Source: Shewanella xiamenensis (GTDB taxonomy: Bacteria > Pseudomonadota > Gammaproteobacteria > Enterobacterales > Shewanellaceae). Taken from it: a stretch of DNA of 64,000 bases. Below are positions 10,037 through 19,812 of this stretch, piece by piece. Position 1 is the stretch's first letter, and each line of letters opens with the position of its first letter. The translations under genes were made by a program, and so were the position numbers. Under the pieces are notes generated by a model that made no database searches, was not told where the DNA came from, and saw nothing but the letters and a program-made list of their open reading frames with translations. The stretch is from assembly GCF_014647135.1 (NCBI RefSeq), contig NZ_BMOP01000003.1, positions 124,001 to 188,000 on the forward strand, in the 5' to 3' direction.

Positions 10037-10948
10037 ATGCCAGATTTAAACGGTATGATGCTATTTGCAGCCGTAGTGAGAGCAAAGGGATTCTCCCAAG
10101 CTGCACGTGAAACCGGCCACCCAAAATCCACCATAAGTCGCAAAATCGCGCAGCTTGAAGAACAACTAGGCGTGCGATTGTTACAACGCGACACCCGTAA
10201 CCTGAGTCTTACCCAAGTCGGGGCACTCTTTTATCAACACTGTGATTCCATTCGCAATGAGGTGGAAGCGGCCAAGGCTGTTATCGAGAGTACCCATGAT
10301 GATGTATCAGGATCATTACGGATAGCCATTCCGGTCTCTTTTAGCCAAGAATTAATTGCTAACCTCTGTAGCGGATTCATGCGTTTATATCCCAATGTGG
10401 AATTAGATGTCCAGTTTACCGACAACGATATCGGTTTGGTGGGTGAAGGATATGACATAGCTATCAAATATGGACCACTGCAATCCTCTGATCTTGTTGC
10501 AAGATTACTGTTCGAGCGTCAACCAATTCTGGTAGCAAGCCCTGGCTATTTAAAAGCACGCGGCACCCCCGCAACACCTAAGGAGCTGAGCGACCATAGT
10601 GGTATTCTGCTAGGGACATCCCGCTCAGCACCCATATGGCCCTTAGGCAAAGGGGCTCGCAAAACCATGGTAAACTTTCAGCGTAAAGTCAGGGTCAATA
10701 GCCCAATAATGGTTAAGCAGTTAGCCCTCGATGACTTTGGGATTGCAATGCTATCAAACTCCGCCTGCAAAACCGAACTCGCCAACGGCCAGCTAGTGCC
10801 AATCTTACAGGAATGGCCGATTGAACCCTTTAAGGTCTACGGGGTGTATTCGAGCCGCAGACAATTAGCCACCAATATCAGCGCCTTCTTGGACTTTTTC
10901 GTCAAACGCTTTAGCAGCCAAGAAAGCCTACAATCCTTGATGGGCTAG
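10037..10948 (+). CDS. lysR: LysR-family transcriptional regulator beside the carboxylase and OXA genes
   Basis: A 303-residue LysR-type regulator. The N-terminal HTH (about 1-60; GFSQAARETGHPKSTISRKI) and substrate-binding-like domain (about 90-290) resemble the AaeR/DsdC-like group acting on nearby genes. The ATG at 10037 has GGGA upstream. It diverges from the fused carboxylase with 122 bp between start codons, so it may regulate that gene. On the other side it converges with the OXA beta-lactamase. This is the lysR reported next to blaOXA-48-like genes in Shewanella and carried with them on plasmids (recall). Confidence 0.9.
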   Translation: MPDLNGMMLFAAVVRAKGFSQAARETGHPKSTISRKIAQLEEQLGVRLLQRDTRNLSLTQVGALFYQHCDSIRNEVEAAKAVIESTHDDVSGSLRIAIPVSFSQELIANLCSGFMRLYPNVELDVQFTDNDIGLVGEGYDIAIKYGPLQSSDLVARLLFERQPILVASPGYLKARGTPATPKELSDHSGILLGTSRSAPIWPLGKGARKTMVNFQRKVRVNSPIMVKQLALDDFGIAMLSNSACKTELANGQLVPILQEWPIEPFKVYGVYSSRRQLATNISAFLDFFVKRFSSQESLQSLMG

Positions 10949-11040
10949 GCACTTTATCGCAGCGGCATTCACCTTTACTGACATCGCCATTCCTTTATAC
11001 ACATCCCAATGTTGAGTGACCATGACCATTTAGATAACAA

Positions 11041-11068
11041 AAAAGCCTAGCAAATTGGCTAGGCTTTT
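11041..11068. terminator. Bidirectional terminator after lysR
   Basis: Stem AAAAGCCTAGC / GCTAGGCTTTT with a 6-nt loop and A/T tracts on both sides. It lies between the convergent lysR and blaOXA genes; the 180 bp to the OXA stop hold nothing else I recognise. Confidence 0.85.
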
Positions 11069-11249
11069 TACGTTTAGGAATGTGATGCTAACGCTCAGGC
11101 TAAAAGTTAACGCGCGGAGCTTAAGTCGATTTGGCCTAACCGATTAAGTATGAGCCATTAACTACAAGCGCATCAAGCATCAGCATTTTGTCCATATATC
11201 TTTACAGCTTATATGACGGCTATTTCACACAAATACGCGCTAACCACTT

Positions 11250-12047
11250 CTAGGGAATAATTTTTTCCTGTTTGAGCACTTCTTTTGTGATGGCTTGGCG
11301 CAGCCCTAAACCATCCGATGTGGGCATATCCATATTCATCGCAAAAAACCACACATTATCATCAAGTTCAACCCAACCGACCCACCAGCCAATCTTAGGT
11401 TCGATTCTAGTCGAGTATCCCGTTTTAGCCCGAATAATATAGTCGCCATTGGCTTCGGTCAGCATGGCTTGTTTGACAATACGCTGGCTGCGCTCCGATA
11501 CGTGTAACTTATTGTGATACAGCTTTCTTAAAAAGCTGATTTGCTCAGTGGCCGAAATTCGAATACCACCATCGAGCCAGAAACTGTCTACATTGCCCGA
11601 AATGTCCTCATTACCATAATCGAAAGCATGTAGCATCTTGCTCATACGTGCCTCGCCAATTTGGCGGGCAAATTCTTGATAAACAGGCACAACTGAATAT
11701 TTCATCGCGGTGATTAGATTATGATCGCGATTCCAAGTGGCGATATCGCGCGTCTGTCCATCCCACTTAAAGACTTGGTGTTCATCCTTAACCACGCCCA
11801 AATCGAGGGCGATCAAGCTATTGGGAATTTTAAAGGTAGATGCGGGTAAAAATGCTTGGTTCGCCCGTTTAAGATTATTGGTAAATCCTTGCTGCTTATT
11901 CTCATTCCAGAGCACAACTACGCCCTGTGATTTATGTTCAGTAAAGTGAGCATTCCAACTTTTGTTTTCTTGCCATTCCTTTGCTACCGCAGGCATTCCG
12001 ATAATCGATGCCACCAAAAACACAGCCGATAAGGCTAATACACGCAT
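11250..12047 (-). CDS. blaOXA-48: Class D carbapenem-hydrolysing beta-lactamase, OXA-48 type
   Basis: Periplasmic serine beta-lactamase of 265 residues with a signal peptide (about 1-22). Class D motifs sit at OXA-48 numbering: S70-T-F-K73, S118-V-V, Y144-G-N, K208-T-G and R214 in the beta5-beta6 loop. The residues separating OXA-48 from OXA-181 are T104, N110, E168 and S171, i.e. the OXA-48 state. Residue for residue it agrees with OXA-48 as I remember it; the exact allele needs a database check. ATG at 12047 with GGGGA upstream. There is no IS1999 or other insertion sequence next to it. The flanks are a peptidase-C15-like gene and lysR, i.e. the native chromosomal locus rather than Tn1999. 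Confidence 0.95.
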   Translation of the reverse strand: MRVLALSAVFLVASIIGMPAVAKEWQENKSWNAHFTEHKSQGVVVLWNENKQQGFTNNLKRANQAFLPASTFKIPNSLIALDLGVVKDEHQVFKWDGQTRDIATWNRDHNLITAMKYSVVPVYQEFARQIGEARMSKMLHAFDYGNEDISGNVDSFWLDGGIRISATEQISFLRKLYHNKLHVSERSQRIVKQAMLTEANGDYIIRAKTGYSTRIEPKIGWWVGWVELDDNVWFFAMNMDMPTSDGLGLRQAITKEVLKQEKIIP

Positions 12048-12416
12048 AACGTCCCCTTGCTTAATGCAATATATCCATACAAATTAAGTGCTAAGCTTAT
12101 CATTCTCTGCCCTCTCATTCCCTAGCAAACTGCTGACCAATTGTGGCAACAATCAGGCACAAGCTTTACAAGATTTAACTATTAGCTATCCCAACTAAAC
12201 GCCAGTCCAAAATCATAGCAACTCGTCAGTATCGATCTGATATGCAAAATAGGAATAAGATCCTCGAATCACTATAGGTAAACTCTTATACTCAAAACAA
12301 TCATTGTGGCTTTTTGGCATAAGTTTCATTATTTCTAAGATGAAGTAAGCCTGAACGCCCTAGAAACATCGTCTATTTCCAGCAAAATAAGTGATTAAAA
12401 TAAAAAGGAAACGCCA
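12048..12416. promoter_or_regulatory. Divergent intergenic region of blaOXA and the C15-like gene
   Basis: 369 bp between two divergent starts, so it must hold both promoters. I see an ATTGT-GGCA-ACAAT inverted repeat near 12138-12153 that could be an operator, but no promoter I would assign with confidence. The plus-strand end carries the AAAAGGAAA ribosome-binding site of the next gene. Confidence 0.4.
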
Positions 12417-13574
12417 ATGTTAAAGCCCTGCCTCGCTTTTATCCTCGCTAGCACAGTGGCGCAAACCGCTGGTGCCGTACAACTCCTCGGCGATGTGGAA
12501 GTGTCTCGTATTCCTACCGCTGAAAAAGTCATGGCTGAAGTGGTAAACCGTTATCAAGCATTGGATGAAGGCTTAGCGAATCAATTATCCGCACAGAAAA
12601 ATGAACGCGACGCTACCCAACTTGCCGCCCGCCAAGGACATAGATTATGGCAACAGGCTGTGCGTGATGTGCAGTCTGGACACTTTGATGACAGATCTCT
12701 GTATTGGGCGCGACTGTCAATGTTAAATAGCCTTAAAAACAACAGTGCTAACTTTAAAATGGCTGATTGGCAGCAACAGATTTTAGCCAGCGCGGTTGAG
12801 AAGGCATCGCGAGGATTCAGTGATATCCAATACGATGATGATGTGCAGATAAAAATCTTCCTGACGGGATTCGACCCCTTCTTCCTCGACAAAGACATCA
12901 GTCAGAGCAATCCTTCGGGCTTAGTGGCCCTCGCCCTCGATGGTTTCCGATTTGATATCAATGGCAAAAAGGCCCAAATCGAAACCGCCATGATCCCAGT
13001 ACGCTTCGAGGATTTCGACCAAGGTATTATCGAATCCTTACTCAGTCCCATTTATCGCGACCCTAAAACCCAGTTTGTCTTTACCGTCAGCATGGGGCGC
13101 AGCGACTTTGATATTGAACACTTCCCAGGCCGTAACCGTAGTGCAGCAGCGCCCGATAACCAAAATCTATACACAGGCGCAAGCAAAACCGCGCCTGTCG
13201 CCCCCAAACTCAATGGTAAAAACTTTATCGGCCCTGAATTTGTTGAATTTTCATTACCCGTCGCAGCGATGCAAGTGCAAGATGGTCAGTGGAAAGTCAA
13301 CGATAACCATACTGTGACCACCCTAGCGCGCGGTGAATTTAATGCCAGTTCCCTAAGCGAGCTGCAAAATGAAACCTCGGTCGAAGGTTCTGGTGGTGGG
13401 TATCTCTCAAACGAGATTTCTTATCGCGCCATTGTGTTACAGCAAAAGTTCAATAGCCGCGCTAAGGTGGGCCATATCCACACCCCGAGGGTGAAGGGCT
13501 ACGACAATGCCACCGAACAAGCCATTGTCGAGCAAGTGCGTACTATGGTGATGCAGGCCGCGGCGAGCCTGTAA
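12417..13574 (+). CDS. Secreted peptidase C15-like (pyroglutamyl-peptidase fold) protein, Cys replaced by Ser
   Basis: A 385-residue exported protein (signal peptide about 1-20). Residues about 147-380 carry the pyroglutamyl peptidase (C15) fold: FLTGFDPFF for the N-terminal LVTGFEPF motif, GRSDFDIEHFPGRNR with candidate catalytic Glu234, and GHIHTP with His355. The position of the catalytic Cys (usually YxCN) reads YLSN, i.e. Ser331, exactly 24 residues before His355, the same spacing as in C15 enzymes. The N-terminal 145 residues are extra. It is the C15 gene known next to Shewanella blaOXA-48-like genes. Classic cysteine-peptidase activity is doubtful. ATG at 12417 follows AAAAGGAAAC. Confidence 0.82.
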   Translation: MLKPCLAFILASTVAQTAGAVQLLGDVEVSRIPTAEKVMAEVVNRYQALDEGLANQLSAQKNERDATQLAARQGHRLWQQAVRDVQSGHFDDRSLYWARLSMLNSLKNNSANFKMADWQQQILASAVEKASRGFSDIQYDDDVQIKIFLTGFDPFFLDKDISQSNPSGLVALALDGFRFDINGKKAQIETAMIPVRFEDFDQGIIESLLSPIYRDPKTQFVFTVSMGRSDFDIEHFPGRNRSAAAPDNQNLYTGASKTAPVAPKLNGKNFIGPEFVEFSLPVAAMQVQDGQWKVNDNHTVTTLARGEFNASSLSELQNETSVEGSGGGYLSNEISYRAIVLQQKFNSRAKVGHIHTPRVKGYDNATEQAIVEQVRTMVMQAAASL

Positions 13575-13719
13575 CCGCCGCAATACTGGCATTGTCAGCA
13601 AGCGTTGGTTATGATGCAAACGCTTGCTTTATGCGCCTTATCGGGTCGCATCATGGTATCCATCTGACACACCTAGCCACACTTGATGCTTTGCAAAATA
13701 AGAGTTAACGCCTAAGTCT

Positions 13720-14334
13720 ATGTTTAACCCGAGATCCCTACTCAATAGCCTGCGCCGTAAAGCTATCTCATCCGCGAGTATCACCACGCTGACTGCGACC
13801 AAGATGGCGAAAAACAACATGCCACAACGCCAGCCAAAGCCACTGACACCAGTGCAGCAGCAAATCCTTACGCGTATCGAAGACTGTTATCAGCAGGCAG
13901 AAATCTACTTTAAGCGTCCATTTGCGCGGCCGTTGACCCAATTTACCCTGCGGGGACGGAGTGCGGGCACAGCGCATTTGCAGCAGAATCGCCTGCGCTT
14001 TAACCCCGTATTACTCAGGGAAAATAGCGAAGCCTTCTTATCCGAAGTAGTGCCCCACGAAATCAGCCACTTACTCTGCTTCCAACTCTTTGGCAAAACC
14101 AAACCCCATGGCCGCGAGTGGCAATCCATCATGCTCAAGTTGTTTAAGGTGAGCCCCAATACCACCCACAGTTTCGATACTCAGTCGGTTAAAGGGAAAG
14201 ACTTTGAGTACCGCTGTGCCTGCGGCCCAGTTCGGCTAAGTATTCGCCGCCATAATAAAGTACTGCGTGGTGAAACCCGTTATCTGTGTAAACGCTGCCA
14301 TACCCACCTCACCTTTACCGAAGCAGCGGAATAA
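13720..14334 (+). CDS. sprT: SprT-family zinc metalloprotease-like protein
   Basis: Similar to E. coli SprT. The zinc motif HEISH follows a conserved block (RGRSAGTAHL, NPVLLRENSEAFLSEVVPHE), and a C-terminal Cys4 zinc-ribbon-like segment (CACG...CKRCH) ends the protein. The usual SprT length is about 165 residues; this ORF has 204. Similarity begins near residue 34, so internal ATGs at 13804 or 13819 are plausible alternative starts. Cytoplasmic, role unsettled in bacteria. It lies upstream of endA as in related Shewanella. Confidence 0.85.
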   Translation: MFNPRSLLNSLRRKAISSASITTLTATKMAKNNMPQRQPKPLTPVQQQILTRIEDCYQQAEIYFKRPFARPLTQFTLRGRSAGTAHLQQNRLRFNPVLLRENSEAFLSEVVPHEISHLLCFQLFGKTKPHGREWQSIMLKLFKVSPNTTHSFDTQSVKGKDFEYRCACGPVRLSIRRHNKVLRGETRYLCKRCHTHLTFTEAAE

Positions 14335-14463
14335 CCCACATAGCGTAAAAATCCTCGGCCAAAAGTACGAGCGATTTGCATAGGACGCGGTATTTCCCTT
14401 ACCATTCAGGCATAAAAGACGAGCCACAGGCTCGCGTAGTATTGATTATTTTTGGGATAAATA

Positions 14464-15237
14464 TTGAACAACTCCAAGATAGCCTTAAGGTCTCGGCAAA
14501 CCTTGCTGTGCCTATTCAGTTGGCTGGCGGTGTTGGCCTCAGCCAATGCCTCTCCTTCGCACCCCAATAGTTTTAGCCAAGCCAAGGTCTTGTCTCAATC
14601 CTTATACCAAGGCAGTCGCCAAGGCACCTTGCCCGCTGTCAGTTTTTACTGTGGCTGCACTATCCAAATTAAGGGCAAATCCTGGAAGCCCGATCTAAAT
14701 AGCTGCGGTTATCAAGTGCGTAAACAAGAAACCCGCGCCAACCGTATCGAGTGGGAGCATATCGTCCCTGCATGGGAGTTTGGTCACCAATTACAATGCT
14801 GGCAAAAGGGTGGCCGTAAAAACTGCGCCGATAACAGCCAAGAATTCAATAAGATGGAAGCGGACATGCACAATCTGGTGCCCGCCATTGGTGAAGTGAA
14901 CGGCGATCGCAGCAACTTCCGTTTTAGCCAATGGAATGGTAAGGCAGACCAATATGGTCAATGTGCTATGGTCATCGACTTTAAGAATCGCCAAGCCCAG
15001 CCGCCCGCTCACGCCCGTGGCAAAATTGCACGCACTTACCTGTATATGCAGCAGACCTATGGCCTTAAAATCGCCTCACAGCAATTAAAATTGTTCAAAG
15101 CATGGGATAAAAGCTATCCAGTTGATACTATTGAATGCAAACGCGATAACGCCATAGCGCAGATCCAAGGTAATCATAATCCCTTTGTGCAGAATGCCTG
15201 CAATGCACCACCACTGCGCCAACAATTAGCCGAATAA
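14464..15237 (+). CDS. endA: Endonuclease I, secreted/periplasmic nuclease
   Basis: A 257-residue EndA/Vvn-type nuclease that cuts DNA non-specifically in the periplasm or outside the cell. Signal peptide about 1-29. The His-Me-finger active site is visible as [14 protein letters not shown] followed by [20 protein letters not shown]. Several Cys residues (YCGC, CW, NC, QC) probably form disulfides, as in this family. The start appears to be TTG at 14464, preceded by GGGAT; no in-frame ATG fits upstream. Followed 8 bp later by rsmE, so the two are probably co-transcribed. Confidence 0.9.
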   Translation: MNNSKIALRSRQTLLCLFSWLAVLASANASPSHPNSFSQAKVLSQSLYQGSRQGTLPAVSFYCGCTIQIKGKSWKPDLNSCGYQVRKQETRANRIEWEHIVPAWEFGHQLQCWQKGGRKNCADNSQEFNKMEADMHNLVPAIGEVNGDRSNFRFSQWNGKADQYGQCAMVIDFKNRQAQPPAHARGKIARTYLYMQQTYGLKIASQQLKLFKAWDKSYPVDTIECKRDNAIAQIQGNHNPFVQNACNAPPLRQQLAE

Positions 15238-15245
15238 GGTCGACA

Positions 15246-15977
15246 ATGAGAGTTCCAAGAATTTATCAACCTCAGCCATTAGCCGTAAACCAACAGCTGA
15301 ATCTAGACGAAGATGGCGCAGCCCATATCGGCAAAGTGCTGCGTATGGGCAGTGGCGAGCAAATTAGCCTGTTTAATGGCGATGGTCATGATTATCTTGC
15401 CGAAATTGTCGATGCGGGTAAAAAATCGGTCACGGTAAAAGTGCTGTCCTGTGAGGCCAATCCATCGGAGTCGCCCCTCAACCTGCATTTAGGCCAAGTG
15501 ATTTCCCGCGGCGATCGGATGGAGTTCACCATTCAAAAATCCGTTGAGCTAGGGGTAAATACCATTACGCCGCTATTTTCTGACCGCTGCGGCGTCAAGC
15601 TCACAGGTGAGCGTCTCGAAAAGAAAATCCAGCAATGGCAAAAGATTGTGATCAGCGCCTGTGAGCAATCTGGCCGTAGCCAAGTGCCCATCGTTCGCCC
15701 CGCCATGGAATTACAGCAATGGTGCAGCGAACCGACCAGCGCACTCAAACTCAACTTGCATCCAAGGGCAGCGCACGGTATCAATGGGTTAGATTTATCC
15801 CATACCCGCGTACGCCTACTGATCGGTCCCGAAGGGGGATTATCGGCGGAAGAAATCGCTATGACGGAAACCTATCAGTTTACCGACGTGTTACTCGGCC
15901 CCCGAGTGCTGCGCACTGAAACCGCCTCACTCACGGCGATTACCGCGCTGCAACTTAGATTCGGTGATTTAGGTTAA
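15246..15977 (+). CDS. rsmE: 16S rRNA m3U1498 methyltransferase
   Basis: RsmE of normal length (243 residues). An N-terminal PUA-like domain ([12 protein letters not shown]) precedes a SPOUT methyltransferase domain with the SAM-binding knot: [24 protein letters not shown], then [14 protein letters not shown] and [11 protein letters not shown]. It methylates U1498 of 16S rRNA at N3. It follows endA closely and precedes gshB, the order seen in many gammaproteobacteria. Confidence 0.95.
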   Translation: MRVPRIYQPQPLAVNQQLNLDEDGAAHIGKVLRMGSGEQISLFNGDGHDYLAEIVDAGKKSVTVKVLSCEANPSESPLNLHLGQVISRGDRMEFTIQKSVELGVNTITPLFSDRCGVKLTGERLEKKIQQWQKIVISACEQSGRSQVPIVRPAMELQQWCSEPTSALKLNLHPRAAHGINGLDLSHTRVRLLIGPEGGLSAEEIAMTETYQFTDVLLGPRVLRTETASLTAITALQLRFGDLG

Positions 15978-16062
15978 AGGTTAACCGCTAACTAGCGAAT
16001 TGATTACTGGCTAATCCATAAATGCTTTTTGCCTGCGACGGCAACCAATAAGGAACAGATTA

Positions 16063-17010
16063 ATGATAAAACTCGGCATAGTGATGGACCCCATCAGTGA
16101 GATCAACATTAAGAAAGACTCCAGTTTTGCCATGCTGATGGCGGCGCAGGAAAGGGGTTACCAGCTGTTTTATATGGAAATGGCCGACCTTGCTATGGTC
16201 AATGGCGTAGCCATGGGCAATATGCGTCCATTAAAAGTCATCAACGATGCCAATAAATGGTTTGAACTGGGCGATGCCCAAGACACGCCGCTGAGCGAGC
16301 TGAACGTGGTGTTAATGCGTAAAGACCCGCCGTTCGATACCGAATATATCTACGCCACTTACATGTTAGAGCGCGCCGAAGAACAAGGTGTATTAATCGT
16401 CAACAAGCCACAAAGCTTGCGCGATGCCAACGAAAAACTATTCACCGCATGGTTTAGCGAATTTACGCCAGAGACCATTGTGACTCGCGATGCCAATCGG
16501 ATCCGCGCGTTCCACCAAGCCAAGGGCGATATTATCCTCAAGCCACTAGATGGCATGGGCGGCACCTCGATTTTCCGCGTCAAGCAGGACGACCCTAACC
16601 TTGGGGTGATCATCGAAACCTTAACCCAATATGGCAACCAATACGCAATGGCGCAGGCCTTTATTCCTGAAATCACCAAGGGCGACAAGCGCATTCTGGT
16701 GGTGGATGGCGAGCCCGTGCCCTACGCCTTGGCGCGCATTCCGAAAAAAGGCGAAACCCGCGGTAACTTGGCCGCAGGCGGTAGCGGTGTTGCCCAGCCG
16801 TTATCTGACTCTGATTGGAAAATCGCCCGTGCCATTGGCCCAGAGCTTAAAAAACGCGGCCTGATTTTTGTGGGTCTGGATGTGATTGGTGACAAGCTGA
16901 CTGAGATTAACGTCACTAGCCCGACTTGTATCCGCGAAATCCAAGCGGCATTTGATGTGGACATTACTGGCATGCTGTTCGATGCCATCGAAGCCCGTCT
17001 CGCCCAGTAA
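16063..17010 (+). CDS. gshB: Glutathione synthetase
   Basis: GshB, 315 residues, a cytoplasmic ATP-grasp enzyme joining gamma-glutamylcysteine and glycine. Visible: N-terminal MIKLGIVMDPISEINIKKDS, ATP-grasp loop KPLDGMGGTSIF, metal/ATP block RILVVDGEPVPYALARIPKKG, and the glycine-rich loop AAGGSGVAQPLS. ATG at 16063 is preceded by AAGGAACAG. rsmE-gshB adjacency is conserved in gammaproteobacteria. Confidence 0.96.
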   Translation: MIKLGIVMDPISEINIKKDSSFAMLMAAQERGYQLFYMEMADLAMVNGVAMGNMRPLKVINDANKWFELGDAQDTPLSELNVVLMRKDPPFDTEYIYATYMLERAEEQGVLIVNKPQSLRDANEKLFTAWFSEFTPETIVTRDANRIRAFHQAKGDIILKPLDGMGGTSIFRVKQDDPNLGVIIETLTQYGNQYAMAQAFIPEITKGDKRILVVDGEPVPYALARIPKKGETRGNLAAGGSGVAQPLSDSDWKIARAIGPELKKRGLIFVGLDVIGDKLTEINVTSPTCIREIQAAFDVDITGMLFDAIEARLAQ

Positions 17011-17083
17011 GCTTGTACACCTACAAGATAATAATATTCATTGAAGGCGCCTTAAGAGCGCCTACGACTTCTAGGGATCTGAT

Positions 17084-18460
17084 ATGAGTTTCACCAAAGC
17101 GCCACTGTTACTGCTTGGTATGAGTTTATGGCTCTCAAGCCCCGTATTTGCAGCGGAAGCTGGGGCGAATGAGACGGGCCCAGCCAAGGCGCCATCACGC
17201 CCCAAAAATATTGTGATTATGATTGGCGACGGCATGGGGCCTTCCTATACCAGCGCCTATCGCTATTACAAGGACAATCCAGATACCGAAGAAGTCGAAC
17301 AAACCGTCTTCGACCGTTTATTGGTTGGCATGGCAAGCACGTATCCCGCCAGTGTCAGTGGTTATGTGACCGACTCGGCCGCCGCCGCAACCGCCCTCGC
17401 GACAGGAGTCAAATCCTATAACGGCGCCATCTCGGTTGATACCCAAAAACAGCCACTGCCCACCATTCTTGAAAAAGCCAAATCCTTAGGCTTGAGCACG
17501 GGTGTGGCAGTCACGTCGCAAATCAACCATGCCACGCCAGCGGCATTTTTATCCCATAACGAAAGCCGTAAAAATTACGATGCACTGGCATTAAGTTATC
17601 TCGACACCAACGCCGATGTGTTTTTAGGTGGCGGGCAAAAGTACTTTCCACCCGAGCTGTTGGCCCAATTTACCGCCAAGGGCTATCAACATATTACCCG
17701 CTTTGATGATCTGGCCAGCATTACCCAGCCTAAGGTCTTAGGTTTGTTTGCCGAAGTACAACTGCCTTGGGCCATAGATGAAAAAGATGCTAAAAAACTT
17801 AGCACCTTGACCCAAAAAGCCCTCAGTTTACTGTCGCAAAATGATCAAGGCTTTGTACTGCTGGTCGAAGGTAGCCTTATCGACTGGGCGGGACATAACA
17901 ATGATATCGCCGCCGCTATGGGCGAAATGGATGAGTTTGCCAACACCATTGAAGTCGTTGAACAATTTGTGCGGCAAAATCCCGATACCTTAATGGTGAT
18001 CACCGCCGACCATAATACCGGCGGTTTATCGATTGGTGTCGATGGAAATTACAACTGGAATCCTGAGATCCTGCGCAATATTTCCGCCAGTTCAGATACC
18101 TTAGCGCAAGCCGCTATCGGTGGCGAAACCTGGCAAGCCGACTTATCCCGTGGTTTAGGCTTTGAATTAACGGAAGAAGAACTGGCTAAACTCAATGTAG
18201 CCAGAATGCAGGGCTTAGAAACCATGGCAATGGCTATTCGTCATGTGATTGATAAACGTACCGATACGGGTTGGACAACGGACGGACACACAGGCACCGA
18301 TGTGCAAGTGTTTGCCGCAGGTCCCGCAGCTGGGCTGTTTAACGGTCATCAGGACAATACTGATATCGCCAATAAGATTTTTAGCCTGTTACCTAAGCCT
18401 AAAAAGCCAAAAGCCCCCGCACCTGTATCAACTCCAGCACCAGTGCAGCCACAGGGCTAA
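17084..18460 (+). CDS. phoA: Alkaline phosphatase, periplasmic
   Basis: A 458-residue alkaline phosphatase superfamily enzyme with a signal peptide (about 1-24). It releases phosphate from monoesters in the periplasm. Metal/active-site motifs: IVIMIGDGMG (Asp49), TDSAAAATAL with nucleophile Ser98, EGSLIDWAGHNND, TADHNTGG and DGHTGTDV. The C-terminal tail is low-complexity Pro/Lys/Ala (KPKKPKAPAPVSTP). No obvious Pho box was found upstream, where the 73-bp gap holds an AAGGCGCC..GGCGCC-type hairpin. Confidence 0.9.
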   Translation: MSFTKAPLLLLGMSLWLSSPVFAAEAGANETGPAKAPSRPKNIVIMIGDGMGPSYTSAYRYYKDNPDTEEVEQTVFDRLLVGMASTYPASVSGYVTDSAAAATALATGVKSYNGAISVDTQKQPLPTILEKAKSLGLSTGVAVTSQINHATPAAFLSHNESRKNYDALALSYLDTNADVFLGGGQKYFPPELLAQFTAKGYQHITRFDDLASITQPKVLGLFAEVQLPWAIDEKDAKKLSTLTQKALSLLSQNDQGFVLLVEGSLIDWAGHNNDIAAAMGEMDEFANTIEVVEQFVRQNPDTLMVITADHNTGGLSIGVDGNYNWNPEILRNISASSDTLAQAAIGGETWQADLSRGLGFELTEEELAKLNVARMQGLETMAMAIRHVIDKRTDTGWTTDGHTGTDVQVFAAGPAAGLFNGHQDNTDIANKIFSLLPKPKKPKAPAPVSTPAPVQPQG

Positions 18461-18645
18461 TTTGCTGCGATTAGCTAAAAATAAGCCAAGCGAATATCGC
18501 GCCAGCTAACAGATAAAAGGCAACAGTATTAACACAGTTGCCTTTTTTATTGGCTTTCAGTTCGCACCGTTCGAGTGAGCGCTGTTTTGCTACACCCCTT
18601 AAGTCGGCGGCATGCAGGCTGGCTCGCAGCCGAATAAGGGGTATA

Positions 18646-19707
18646 ATGCCCGCACTTATTTTTTACGGTAGCCATGCAGTGTTAACGAATCCATCGCAAG
18701 TCATTATCCGCAATCAGGAAACCCTGAGCCAACATAAAGTCTTAGTGCTAAACCATGAAGCAGACTCACTGCCCAAAGCACTGCTCGATGTCGCCCAGTC
18801 CGTCGATGCTCTCGCCTTGGATTACCACCATTACCTGCATTTAGCGCCGCAGGCCAATGGCAAACTGCGCTGCTATTTTGGCCATCAACTGCCCCACCAG
18901 GATAAGTACGACACTGTGATTGTGTACTTTCCTAAGGCTAAGCCGTTAGCGCCCTACTTGTTTAATCTGGCCGCACAGCATTTAGTGGCCGATGGCCAGC
19001 TCTTAGTCGTGGGTGAGAACAAAGGCGGGGTTAAATCCTTAGTCAAACTGTTGCCGAAATACTTTGCCACAGGCGTCAAACTCGATAACGCGCGCCATTG
19101 CCTACTCTTTGGCAGCAGCCTAATCGATACCGCGCCCGAGATTAAACTCAGCGATTGGACCAGCCAGTATCAACTCGCCACTCCGCAGGGCAATATCACC
19201 ATCTGCAACTTAGTCGGTGTGTTCAGTGAAAAGCATTTAGACCAAGGCACAGAGCTATTGCTGTCGCATCTGCCAACGCTTTCTGGCCGAGTACTGGATT
19301 TTGGCTGCGGCGCTGGTGTGATTGCCGCGGCGCTGCTAAAGGCGCAGCCGACACTGTCGCTAGAATGTATTGATATCAATGCCATGGCGCTAGCCTCCTG
19401 CGAACTTACGCTGGCAGCAAACGGCATGACGGGCAAGGTCTATCCCTCCGATGGACTGGCGCAGACCAGTGGAAAATTCGACGGTATTATTTCCAACCCC
19501 CCGTTCCACGATGGCCTTGCCAGCACGACCAGCATTGCCCAAAGTTTTGTCGCCGATAGCGCCAAGCAATTACAATCTAAAGGGATTTGGCAAATAGTCG
19601 CTAACCGCCACCTACCCTATTCGGACACCATCGCCGCCGAGTTCGGCCAATTAACCGTGCCGGCAGAGAATAACAAGTACAAACTCTATTCCTTCCAACA
19701 GGCCTAA
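18646..19707 (+). CDS. rsmC: 16S rRNA m2G1207 methyltransferase
   Basis: RsmC, 353 residues from ATG 18646 (AAGGGG upstream). Orthologues are usually annotated from the GTG at 18679, giving [16 protein letters not shown], and that start remains possible. The N-terminal half is a degenerate substrate-binding methyltransferase fold. The C-terminal half (about 185-350) is catalytic, with SAM motif [10 protein letters not shown] and catalytic NPPFHDG. It methylates G1207 of 16S rRNA in the assembled 30S subunit. The 3' two-thirds plus about 85 bp of downstream DNA recur as a partial copy at 55167-55967. Confidence 0.93.
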   Translation: MPALIFYGSHAVLTNPSQVIIRNQETLSQHKVLVLNHEADSLPKALLDVAQSVDALALDYHHYLHLAPQANGKLRCYFGHQLPHQDKYDTVIVYFPKAKPLAPYLFNLAAQHLVADGQLLVVGENKGGVKSLVKLLPKYFATGVKLDNARHCLLFGSSLIDTAPEIKLSDWTSQYQLATPQGNITICNLVGVFSEKHLDQGTELLLSHLPTLSGRVLDFGCGAGVIAAALLKAQPTLSLECIDINAMALASCELTLAANGMTGKVYPSDGLAQTSGKFDGIISNPPFHDGLASTTSIAQSFVADSAKQLQSKGIWQIVANRHLPYSDTIAAEFGQLTVPAENNKYKLYSFQQA

Positions 19708-19713
19708 TCTTTC

Positions 19714-19737
19714 GCCCCGCTCGATTATGAGTGGGGC
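19714..19737 (+). terminator. Probable terminator of rsmC
   Basis: Hairpin GCCCCGCTC / GAGTGGGGC (one G-U pair) immediately after the stop codon, followed by the weak T-tract TAACTTAATTT. The same hairpin follows the partial rsmC copy. Confidence 0.6.
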
Positions 19738-19812
19738 TAACTTAATTTGACTCTATGCTGCACCAAGGAATAAAGACTCGTTCAGAATAACCTTGAGAAT
19801 TACGAAATCGCG

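Noticed and set aside
12048-12416. IS1999 or Tn1999 end upstream of blaOXA
   Set aside because: No transposase, terminal repeat or duplication seen; the region is a normal divergent intergenic gap.
18538-18645. Extended rsmC start (TTG 18538)
   Set aside because: Extra N-terminus is not homologous to RsmC and lacks a ribosome-binding site; ATG 18646 or GTG 18679 fit better.
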